From JAFGTP01 sp964472715 (GTDB lineage: Bacteria > Fidelibacterota > UBA2242 > JAFGTP01): DNA of 16,020 nucleotides. Positions 7,490-13,397 of the stretch are shown piece after piece. The notes under the pieces were generated by a model that had not been told where the DNA came from, ran no database searches, and saw only the letters and a list, made by a program, of their open reading frames with translations. A program made the position numbers and the translations under genes. The DNA lies in NCBI GenBank assembly GCA_964472715.1, contig CAYYMT010000087.1, forward strand, positions 1-16,020, read 5' to 3'. Position 1 is the stretch's first letter. The number at the start of each line of letters is the position of its first letter.

Positions 7490-8676
7490 AGGTCAAATTC
7501 CTTTGCCAGGGCTTTTACCGCCTTATCTTTATATTCGCTGCGTACCAATGCGGAAATTTTGATCTCGGAGGTAGTAACCAATTCGATGGGAATGCTGTCC
7601 AGTGTTTTAAAAAATCGTGAGGCAACACCTTTTTCCGAGCGCATACCAAGCCCGACAACTGATATTTTACAATCGCCATGACGATAAAGAATTTCACACT
7701 GGTGGAATTTTTTTTGTAATAGGATCATGGATTCCTCAAAATAATCGGCTTCATCCTCAATATACGTAAATGATAGGTTGAGCGAGTTTTTTAGTTCAAT
7801 AATCGAGATCATGTCAATATTTATCCGTTTTTCACCCAAAAAGTCAAATACCTGGTTGATCACTTTGTGATCCATAGGCAGATTGGCAATGGTGACACGG
7901 GTTTGCTTATCCATGATTGACATACCTGTTACGACAGTGGATTCGATCTCTCCGGAGTCAATTCTCGTACCCGCTTCTTCGGAAAAGGTGGCTGCGCAAT
8001 AGAGGGGAATGTTGAATTTTTTGGCGATTTCAACAGCCCGGGTATGCAGAACATTAGCACCCAGACGGGACATTTCCATAATCTCATCATAATTGATGTG
8101 CTTTAGTTTTTTGGCTTTGGGGAAAATGCGTGGATCGGTGGTAAAAATTCCCGGAAAATCACTATAAATTTCGCAGGGTGAATTCAGGGCAGCAGCAATG
8201 GCCACTGCAGAAGTATCTGATCCGCCGCGGCCTAAAGTCACGATATCATTGGTTTCTGTGATTCCCTGAAAACCGGTGATAATCAGGACATCATTTTCCT
8301 GTAGAAAATGGCGGAGTTTGGTGGCGTCAATGTTTTTGATACTGGCATCACTGAAAGTGGCAGTGGTTGAAATTCCCGCCTGAAAGGAATTCAGGGACTT
8401 GGCCTTTACACCAATTTCCTGAAGTGCCATAGAAAGCAGGGATACCGATACCTGTTCGCCAGTAGTGACCAGCATGTCCAGTTCACGGGGAGACGGCTGG
8501 CTGGAAATTTCATTGGCCAGTTGTAGTAATTTGTCTGTTGTTTTTCCCATGGCTGAGACCACCACTACCAATTTTGTATTGTGACCAATGCGGCGGAAAA
8601 TTTTACTGGCGACTTTTTTGATTTTTGCGGTATCAGCGACTGATGATCCGCCATATTTTTGTACGATGATATTCAT
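7486..8676 (-). CDS. lysC: Aspartate kinase
   Basis: This 396-residue monofunctional aspartokinase performs the first step of the aspartate pathway. Motifs are KYGGSSV (7-13), VVSAMGKTTDKL (39-50), TTGEQVSVSLLSMAL (71-85), TLGRGGSDTSAVAIAAAL (147-164) and EIYSDFPGIFTTDPR (169-183). The last 140 residues form tandem ACT domains (about 260-396; VVTGMSIMDKQTRVTIANLP, then CKISVVGLGMRSEKGVASRFF and IELVTTSEIKISALV), so feedback control by lysine and/or threonine is expected. No homoserine dehydrogenase domain is attached. It starts 2 bp after dapH, with AAGGA about 10 nt upstream inside dapH, and overlaps the aminotransferase gene by 4 nt. Its place in a lysine series suggests a lysine-dedicated isoenzyme. 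Confidence 0.95.
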   Translation of the reverse strand: MNIIVQKYGGSSVADTAKIKKVASKIFRRIGHNTKLVVVVSAMGKTTDKLLQLANEISSQPSPRELDMLVTTGEQVSVSLLSMALQEIGVKAKSLNSFQAGISTTATFSDASIKNIDATKLRHFLQENDVLIITGFQGITETNDIVTLGRGGSDTSAVAIAAALNSPCEIYSDFPGIFTTDPRIFPKAKKLKHINYDEIMEMSRLGANVLHTRAVEIAKKFNIPLYCAATFSEEAGTRIDSGEIESTVVTGMSIMDKQTRVTIANLPMDHKVINQVFDFLGEKRINIDMISIIELKNSLNLSFTYIEDEADYFEESMILLQKKFHQCEILYRHGDCKISVVGLGMRSEKGVASRFFKTLDSIPIELVTTSEIKISALVRSEYKDKAVKALAKEFDL

Positions 8677-8678
8677 GA

Positions 8679-9377
8679 TTAGAGTTTCCTTAATTCTTCC
8701 ATTAACTGGGTTTTGGCTTTTGTACCTTCGTCAACTTTTTTGATCACTTTTGCAGGAGAACCGACGACAACGGAATTAGGCGCCACATTTTTGGTGACTA
8801 CTGCGCCGGCAGCGACCACAGAGCCTTTGCCGATGCGGACGCCCTCAAGTATCACAGCATTGGCGCCAATTAGAACATTATCCTCAATCACTACAGGATC
8901 AGCACTAGGCGGTTCAATAACTCCGGCGATCACTGAACCGGCACCAATATGACAATTGTTACCAATCTGCGCACGGCCGCCAAGGACTACATTCATATCG
9001 ATCATAGTGCCTTTGCCGATGACCACACCAATATTAATAACAGCGCCCATCATGATCACGCAATTATCACCAATCTCCACCATATCGCGAATGAAGGCGC
9101 CGGGCTCGATGCGGCAGTTGAATTGTGTCTGGTCCACCAGGGGAATGGCAGAATTACGACGGTCCTGCTCCAATATATGTCTTGTGATGTGGCGTTCATT
9201 TTCTGCCAGTAATGTCTGAAAGTCACTATATTCGCAAAATAATACACCGGATTTTTCATCACCAAAGTAGTCCATATCGGTGAAATCGATTTTGGACAGT
9301 TCGCCTTTCAGAAAGACCTTTACCGGTGTCATTTTTTTTGCATCTGAGATGTATTTAATAATTTCATAAGAGTCCAT
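8679..9377 (-). CDS. dapH: Tetrahydrodipicolinate N-acetyltransferase
   Basis: This 232-residue protein matches Bacillus-type DapH in length and order. A small N-terminal DapH domain (about 1-83) contains ILEQDRRNSAIPLVDQTQFNCRIEPGA. A left-handed beta-helix of hexapeptide repeats follows (about 90-210; IRDMVEIGDNCVIMMGAVINIG, IGKGTMIDMNVVLGGRAQIGNNCHIGAGSVIAG, VLIGANAVILEGVRIGKGSVVAAGAVVT). The enzyme acetylates L-2,3,4,5-tetrahydrodipicolinate with acetyl-CoA and so commits the cell to the acetyl branch of diaminopimelate synthesis. A good AAAAGGAG precedes the ATG by about 7 nt. It is first in the downstream half of the lysine series, immediately after the hairpin/transposase zone. I see no clear promoter at 9378-9439, so it may depend on read-through from dapB or on sequences inside the repeats. 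Confidence 0.93.
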   Translation of the reverse strand: MDSYEIIKYISDAKKMTPVKVFLKGELSKIDFTDMDYFGDEKSGVLFCEYSDFQTLLAENERHITRHILEQDRRNSAIPLVDQTQFNCRIEPGAFIRDMVEIGDNCVIMMGAVINIGVVIGKGTMIDMNVVLGGRAQIGNNCHIGAGSVIAGVIEPPSADPVVIEDNVLIGANAVILEGVRIGKGSVVAAGAVVTKNVAPNSVVVGSPAKVIKKVDEGTKAKTQLMEELRKL

Positions 9378-9474
9378 GTTTTTCTCCTTTTCTTTTATTA
9401 TTTGTTATGTGTTCATTTTTCTAAAACACTGTGATGTTAAACTCCTTCGGAGTTGATTTATGGTCATTTGGATT

Positions 9475-10003
9475 TCTACAGGCTTGCGCCTGCAGTTATT
9501 GTTGTTGAATCCCTTCGGGATTTTTGTGAAATATAACTTTTAGGATTGCAAATTTTCTACAAAGTAGAAAGGCATTAATAATTATAGGTTTTTCAATACA
9601 CTTTGAATGAATTTTTGTTGACCTCCTGCATAGTTCTAATTTTATATTTACGAGTTTCTACAGGCTTGCGGCTGCGTTTATTAATGTTGTCTCCCTTTGG
9701 AGATTTTTGTGATTATAACTTTTAGGATTGCAAATTTTCTACGAAGTAGAAAGGCAATAATGATTATAGGGTTTTTCAATACTTTTTGAATGATTTTTTG
9801 TTGACCTCCTGCATAGTTCTAGTTTTATATTTATGAGTTTTTACAGGCTTGCGGCTGCGTTTATTAATTTTGTCTCCCTTTGGGGATTTCGAAGATTATA
9901 ACTTTTGGGATTGCAAATTTTCTACGAAGTAGAAAAACAACAATAACTATGGGCGCCAGCCCATAGAAAAAAGCAACTATCAAAAAAACTACGAAGTAGT
10001 TTT
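9475..10003. repeat. Tandem repeat of about 182 bp, 2.9 copies
   Basis: Unit boundaries taken at the tTACAGGCTTGCG landmark are 9476, 9658 and 9841, giving periods of 182 and 183 bp. Shared non-hairpin blocks, such as ATAACTTTTRGGATTGC and TTGACCTCCTGCATAGTTCT, show whole-unit duplication rather than independent hairpin insertions. Copies 2 and 3 resemble each other more than copy 1. Copy 3 changes after its TTTCTAC hairpin into the intact central and outer hairpins. Confidence 0.85.
9918..10003. repeat. 85-bp direct repeat flanking the transposase, left copy
   Basis: It runs from TTTTCTACGAAGTAGAAAA through CAACAATAA, the central CTATGGGC hairpin and AAAAAAGCAACT to AAAACTACGAAGTAGTTTT. The counterpart at 11461-11543 matches nearly base for base except around 9978-9984. 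The last hairpin runs two bases into the transposase stop codon. Confidence 0.88.
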
Positions 10004-10448
10004 ACAAAAGATACTTTGGATCATAAGAAACCTTATGTTCTTTTAGTAGATCTTTCAGTTCCTCAATAAAGGATTTTTTCTGATGATGAACTTCTTGGTT
10101 TTTAACATACTTAATGAGATTTTCTTTTGATTTAATAGAATAAGTAAAAGCCGCATATCCAATTTGCCAGGATTTAAACCCTTGAAAGATATCATTTTCT
10201 TTGATCCAAACCGATGAGGAAGTTTTTATTTCCCTGACAAAATCAGCCAGTGCTATACAAGGATGAAGATGAGTGATCAGATGAATATGATTTTCCACAC
10301 CGTTTATCCTGTACAAGATGCATTTTTTGTTTTTTGTTATTCCCCAGATGTACTTAAATAATTGTTCTCTGTTTTCTTTTACAAGACAGTTGTCCCGATT
10401 TTTTGTTGAGAATACAATTTGATACAAAATTTGTGTATAAGTTGCCAT
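10002..10448 (-). CDS. Y1 HUH transposase (IS200-like / REP-associated RAYT type)
   Basis: This complete 148-residue single-domain Y1 transposase has its HUH pair at H54-I-H56 in NGVENHIHLITH and its catalytic tyrosine at Y114 in LIKYVKNQEVHHQKKSF. These are the residues needed for single-strand nicking and the 5'-phosphotyrosine intermediate. Length and C-terminus (SYDPKYLL) fit the common ~150-residue Y1_Tnp proteins. No TnpB/IscB gene accompanies it. The start has GGAG 6 nt upstream and the frame is unbroken, so it is probably functional. It sits between oppositely oriented hairpin triplets (9918-10003 and 10527-10609). Such enzymes recognise short hairpins in single-stranded DNA, so these are its likely substrates. 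Whether it is a classic insertion sequence or a domesticated RAYT cannot be decided here. Confidence 0.9.
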   Translation of the reverse strand: MATYTQILYQIVFSTKNRDNCLVKENREQLFKYIWGITKNKKCILYRINGVENHIHLITHLHPCIALADFVREIKTSSSVWIKENDIFQGFKSWQIGYAAFTYSIKSKENLIKYVKNQEVHHQKKSFIEELKDLLKEHKVSYDPKYLL

Positions 10449-10526
10449 GTTTTCTCCAATATTAATTATTAAGCCGATGAGTGATATTAGCCAAAATAAT
10501 TAATAAAATCAAAAAGGGTATTGTTG

Positions 10527-10730
10527 AACTCCTTCGGAGTTCTTTCCATTATGTGTACAGTTCTACAGGCTTGCGCCTGCAGTTATTTTAGTTGAATCCC
10601 TTCGGGATTTTTGCAATACATTATCTATTTTGGATATAAATTTTCTGTGTAGTGAAAAGATTAGAATTAGAAGGGCTATTTTCTGATAGACTGACATCTG
10701 CAGTTATTGTTGTTGAAACCCCTCGGGATT
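10527..10730. repeat. Hairpin unit, copy A of a duplicated block
   Basis: An intact plus-orientation triplet comprises AACTCC-TTC-GGAGTT (10527-10541), CTACAGGCTTGCGCCTGCAG (10563-10582) and AATCCC-TTC-GGGATT (10595-10609). An eroded TTTTC...GAAAA hairpin follows near 10640-10657, then a decayed central hairpin (about 10687-10703) and a third hairpin, AACCCC-TC-GGGATT, ending at 10730. The segment 10561-10730 recurs at 11037-11206. Confidence 0.85.
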
Positions 10731-11003
10731 TTGTTGGTATAGGTTTCTGAATTCGGCTGATGAATACGTAATTTTGCAGGAATTTAATGTGTGCGAGAAT
10801 CAATAGAAAATCCTTATATACACAGTTTGGTTTAATTATCGTGTCAATGAGAATTCTACCGGAAAATTTGTATTATCTAACATAAATTATCCTTTACAGT
10901 AAGGATGTACCTGAGTAGTTTCTAAAATCCAGGTGTTAAAACTCAATGAGGTATTAAATTTAGGATTACCAAAACAAGTTATTATCAAAAGTAATTATTG
11001 TTG

Positions 11004-11206
11004 AACTCCTTTGGAGTTCTCTTGTTTAGGAGACTTTTCTACAGGCTTGCGCCTGCAGTTATTTTAGTTGAATCCCTTCGGGATTTTTGCAATACATTAT
11101 CTATTTTGGATATAAATTTTCTGTGTAGTAAAAAGATTAGAATTAGAAGAGCTATTTTCTGATAGACTGACATCTGCAGTTATTTTAGTTGAATCCCTTC
11201 GGGATT
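11004..11206. repeat. Hairpin unit, copy B of a duplicated block
   Basis: It has the same order as the block at 10527-10730: AACTCC-TTT-GGAGTT (11004-11018), CTACAGGCTTGCGCCTGCAG (11039-11058), AATCCC-TTC-GGGATT (11071-11085), an eroded TTTTC hairpin, and a final perfect AATCCC-TTC-GGGATT (11192-11206). By my hand alignment, 11037-11206 differs from 10561-10730 at about six positions without gaps, a recent duplication 476 bp apart. Confidence 0.85.
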
Positions 11207-11356
11207 TCCCTATCAGAATTTGATTCTTTTAAGATATTATTTAGAAAAATTAGCAATTCGTATGGGTTAGTATTTATGGATTTTTTGTCAAATCTTCTTT
11301 TGAAAAGTTGAATATGGAATTTCGAAATACTAATTTTCTTTTCTTAGATGATTATA

Positions 11357-11543
11357 TTTTCTACAAAGTAGAAAAACAACAGTTCTACAGGCTTCCACCT
11401 GCAGTTATTTGAATTAAATCCCTTCGGGATTTTTATAAAATTTAAATTCTAAACTATGAATTTTCTACGAAGTAGAAAGACAACAATAACTATGGGCGCC
11501 AGCCCATAGAAAAAAGCAACTCAGGAAAAACTACGAAGTAGTT
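11357..11543. repeat. Compound inverted pair of hairpin triplets next to dapB
   Basis: The order is TTTTCTACAAAGTAGAAAA (11357-11375), CTACAGGCTTCCACCTGCAG (11385-11404), AATCCC-TTC-GGGATT (11417-11431), TTTTCTACGAAGTAGAAAG (11461-11479), CTATGGGCGCCAGCCCATAG (11490-11509) and AACTAC-GAA-GTAGTT (11529-11543). The last five form a head-to-head pair of the element with the first hairpin missing. Positions 11461-11543 are the right copy of the 85-bp direct repeat flanking the transposase. Confidence 0.87.
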
Positions 11544-11642
11544 CAACATATCTGACAGATGAAAGTCAGCAAAATCTATATAGTTTTCACGATTTCAAAA
11601 AGCTTTTGAAAAGCAGTGGTAAGATTAATTTATCATTTTTGT

Positions 11643-12290
11643 TTATTTAGAAAATAGCACTTGCCTGAAAGTATAAAAGCCGTGCTTTCGCTTCTTGAGG
11701 AATTCCGCGGATTTACAGACACCTTCCGCAAAGGTGCGTCTTGATGTGGCGCGATGTGACAGAGTGATTGTTTCACCGAGCGAACCGAAGTGCACCGAAT
11801 GGTCACCGGAAACATTTCCTAGGCGGAGTGAACTGGTGGGGATTTCCTTGTCAAAAACCGATTGCAGCATTTTGGCTGTACCGGAGGGTTTGTCTTTTTT
11901 GAACCGATGATGGGTCTCGGTGATTTCGATATCCCAGTCGGAAATATGCTGGTTCAGCAGTTCCGTGGCCTTCAGCAGCATTTGGATACCGATGGAAAAA
12001 TTATATGCCTGCACGACCGGAACTTTTTGTGATATTTCTTCCAATTGGTTCAATTGTCCCTGGCTTAATCCGGTGGTACCGATGATCAGACCGCAATTGA
12101 ATTCCTGCACATAGTTCAAGGTTTTGTCCAAAACATTGGGTAATGAAAAATCGATGAGGATTTGCGGCTTCGATTGACGGAATTCTCCATCTTTATCATA
12201 GGAAAAGACCAGCTCATGTCCTTCATCATCAAAAAGTTCCTTAATTTCCTGCCCCATACGGCCGTTGATGCCGATAATTCCGTATCTCAT
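11643..12290 (-). CDS. dapB: 4-hydroxy-tetrahydrodipicolinate reductase
   Basis: This 215-residue protein is a short-type DapB, as in Thermotoga (the E. coli enzyme is about 270). The N-terminal Rossmann motif GINGRMG (7-13) binds NAD(P)H, GTTG (71-74) lies at the cofactor/substrate interface, and ETHHRFKKDKPSGTA (125-139) holds the catalytic HH pair, the conserved lysine and the PSGTA substrate loop. It reduces hydroxy-tetrahydrodipicolinate from DapA to tetrahydrodipicolinate, the DapH substrate. It overlaps dapA by 4 nt (ATGA), so the two are coupled. The next lysine gene, dapH, begins more than 2.2 kb downstream beyond the hairpin/transposase zone, while all other neighbouring pairs overlap or are 2 bp apart. 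Confidence 0.94.
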   Translation of the reverse strand: MRYGIIGINGRMGQEIKELFDDEGHELVFSYDKDGEFRQSKPQILIDFSLPNVLDKTLNYVQEFNCGLIIGTTGLSQGQLNQLEEISQKVPVVQAYNFSIGIQMLLKATELLNQHISDWDIEITETHHRFKKDKPSGTAKMLQSVFDKEIPTSSLRLGNVSGDHSVHFGSLGETITLSHRATSRRTFAEGVCKSAEFLKKRKHGFYTFRQVLFSK

Positions 12291-13165
12291 ATCAGTTCCA
12301 GGTCTTTCATGGTTTGGGTCAATATTTCAGCCTTTTCATCTGACATTGTCACCAGTGGCAACCGCAGGCTGTTGTCCCATAATTTCAGTAATACGCCGGC
12401 ATATTTTACCGGAATCGGATTGACTTCCAGAAAAAGATCATTCATTAGTTTATTGAACCGGATATTGATTTTTTGCGCTTTTTCATAATCACCATCCAGA
12501 ATGGCATGGGATAATTCCACCATTTTTCCGGGAATGATATTGCCGGCAACAGAAATAACGCCATCGCCGCCCAATGCCATCAATGGCAATGCCTGATCAT
12601 CATTTCCCGAGTAAACTTTCAACTTTTTCGGTTTTCTGGCGATCAGCTCAGCCACATAGGAAATATTGCCGCCGGCTTCTTTGATACCCACGATATTATC
12701 GCATTCTCTGGCAAGTTTGAGAACTGTATTGATAGCGAAATTGACACCTGTTCGTCCCGGCACATTGTAAAGAATAATCGGTAATTTTGTATTATCGGCA
12801 TAAAATTTAAAAGAGCGGTAAAGGCCTTCCTGGGTACTTTTATTATAATAGGGAGTAACAATCAGTAATCCGTCAGCGCCGCTTGCTTCCGCCATTTTAT
12901 TATTAGCAATTACATCGACGGCAGAATTTGTACCGGTGCCGACAATGACCGGAATCTTGCCCTTGACTTCATCGACAACGGTTTTAACAATTTGTTTTCG
13001 TTCTTCAGTTGTGATGGTTGGGCTTTCGCCGGTGGTTCCCAGTACGATAATCGCGTCAGTGCCTGCATTTACCTGCAGTTGTGTAAGATTTCTTAAATCG
13101 CCATAATCCACTTCCATATTTTCATTGAAAGGTGTGACTATGGCTGTTCCAATACCTTGAAACAT
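12287..13165 (-). CDS. dapA: 4-hydroxy-tetrahydrodipicolinate synthase
   Basis: This 292-residue TIM-barrel aldolase of the DHDPS/NAL family condenses pyruvate with aspartate semialdehyde. Key residues are GTTGESPT (43-50) for substrate binding, Y107 in TPYYNKS, the YNVPGRTG motif (133-140) with catalytic Y133 and R138, and the Schiff-base lysine K162 in VGIKEAGG. Length is normal (about 290-300). An AAAGGAG sequence sits 7 nt before the ATG and a candidate promoter lies at 13211-13239. The leader is about 40 nt, too short for a lysine riboswitch. The stop overlaps the dapB start. This is the first gene of the lysine series, reading away from the divergent M48 protease. Confidence 0.96.
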   Translation of the reverse strand: MFQGIGTAIVTPFNENMEVDYGDLRNLTQLQVNAGTDAIIVLGTTGESPTITTEERKQIVKTVVDEVKGKIPVIVGTGTNSAVDVIANNKMAEASGADGLLIVTPYYNKSTQEGLYRSFKFYADNTKLPIILYNVPGRTGVNFAINTVLKLARECDNIVGIKEAGGNISYVAELIARKPKKLKVYSGNDDQALPLMALGGDGVISVAGNIIPGKMVELSHAILDGDYEKAQKINIRFNKLMNDLFLEVNPIPVKYAGVLLKLWDNSLRLPLVTMSDEKAEILTQTMKDLELI

Positions 13166-13210
13166 AATGTGCTCCTTTCATTCCTTTGTTAAAACCATAA
13201 TTAAACTTCG

Positions 13211-13239
13211 AAGATAGCCACAAAATTTATTAATTGCAA
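13211..13239 (-). promoter_or_regulatory. Candidate promoter of the dap/lys genes
   Basis: On the minus strand TTGCAA (13239-13234) and TATCTT (13216-13211) are separated by 17 nt, giving a start near 13205, about 40 nt before the dapA ATG. Both boxes match only four of six consensus bases. This is the best-placed candidate in the divergent dapA/M48 intergenic region (13166-13397). Confidence 0.35.
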
Positions 13240-13397
13240 TTATTTTATAAATAATTAATTTAGCGGGCTTTGTTAGTTAAGATTACGAATGAATTATAAA
13301 GCATGAATATAAAATAATAACAAATTTTAATTAATTTTTATTATCAATTTTTATCACAAACATTTATATTAATAGAAACAGCAAAGAGGAAATTACA

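Larger units (their letters stand above)
9440..10003. repeat. Left hairpin array: three paired triplet units, progressively decayed
   Basis: Three successive units follow. Unit 1 has AACTCC-TTC-GGAGTT (9440-9454), CTACAGGCTTGCGCCTGCAG (9476-9495), AATCCC-TTC-GGGATT (9508-9522) and an inverted-type TTTCTAC hairpin (9553-9571). Units 2 and 3 repeat this order, with eroded first hairpins (9621-9635, 9804-9818), altered central hairpins (9658-9677, 9841-9860), altered third hairpins (9690-9703, 9873-9888) and TTTCTAC hairpins (9735-9753, 9918-9936). Unit 3 ends with an intact central hairpin CTATGGGCGCCAGCCCATAG (9947-9966) and an AACTAC-GAA-GTAGTT hairpin (9985-10003). Spacing within units is constant (about 21-22, 12 and 30 nt). 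No coding sequence is visible here. Confidence 0.85.
10449..11642. other. Non-coding hairpin-repeat zone between transposase and dapB
   Basis: About 1.2 kb with no credible gene. It contains two nearly identical 170-bp blocks, a compound inverted pair at 11357-11543 and AT-rich filler at 10731-11003 and 11207-11356 in which I recognise nothing. A perfect stem TTTCAAAA/TTTTGAAA (11593-11611) follows dapB but lacks a U-tract on the dapB strand. Confidence 0.7.

Noticed and set aside
8713..9219. Overlapping plus-strand ORFs of 79-87 codons inside dapH
   Set aside because: They are shadows of the hexapeptide-repeat codons; dapH on the minus strand is unambiguous.
10449..10526. IS605-type element with tnpB or a guide RNA
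   Set aside because: Only a Y1 transposase is present. No TnpB/IscB coding sequence occurs on either strand of the zone.
10621..10803. 60-codon minus-strand ORF in the repeat zone
   Set aside because: It lies across the hairpin block, has no ribosome-binding site and no recognisable protein features.
9440..11543. CRISPR array
   Set aside because: Repeats differ in sequence, spacing is set by the element geometry (about 12, 21 and 30 nt) rather than unique 30-40-nt spacers, and no cas gene is present.
9440..11543. Integron attC sites or a cassette array
   Set aside because: No integrase, no consistent core site pair, and no cassette ORFs between hairpins.
13166..13397. Lysine riboswitch (L-box) upstream of dapA
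   Set aside because: The region is AT-rich without the conserved multi-stem architecture, and the likely leader is only about 40 nt.
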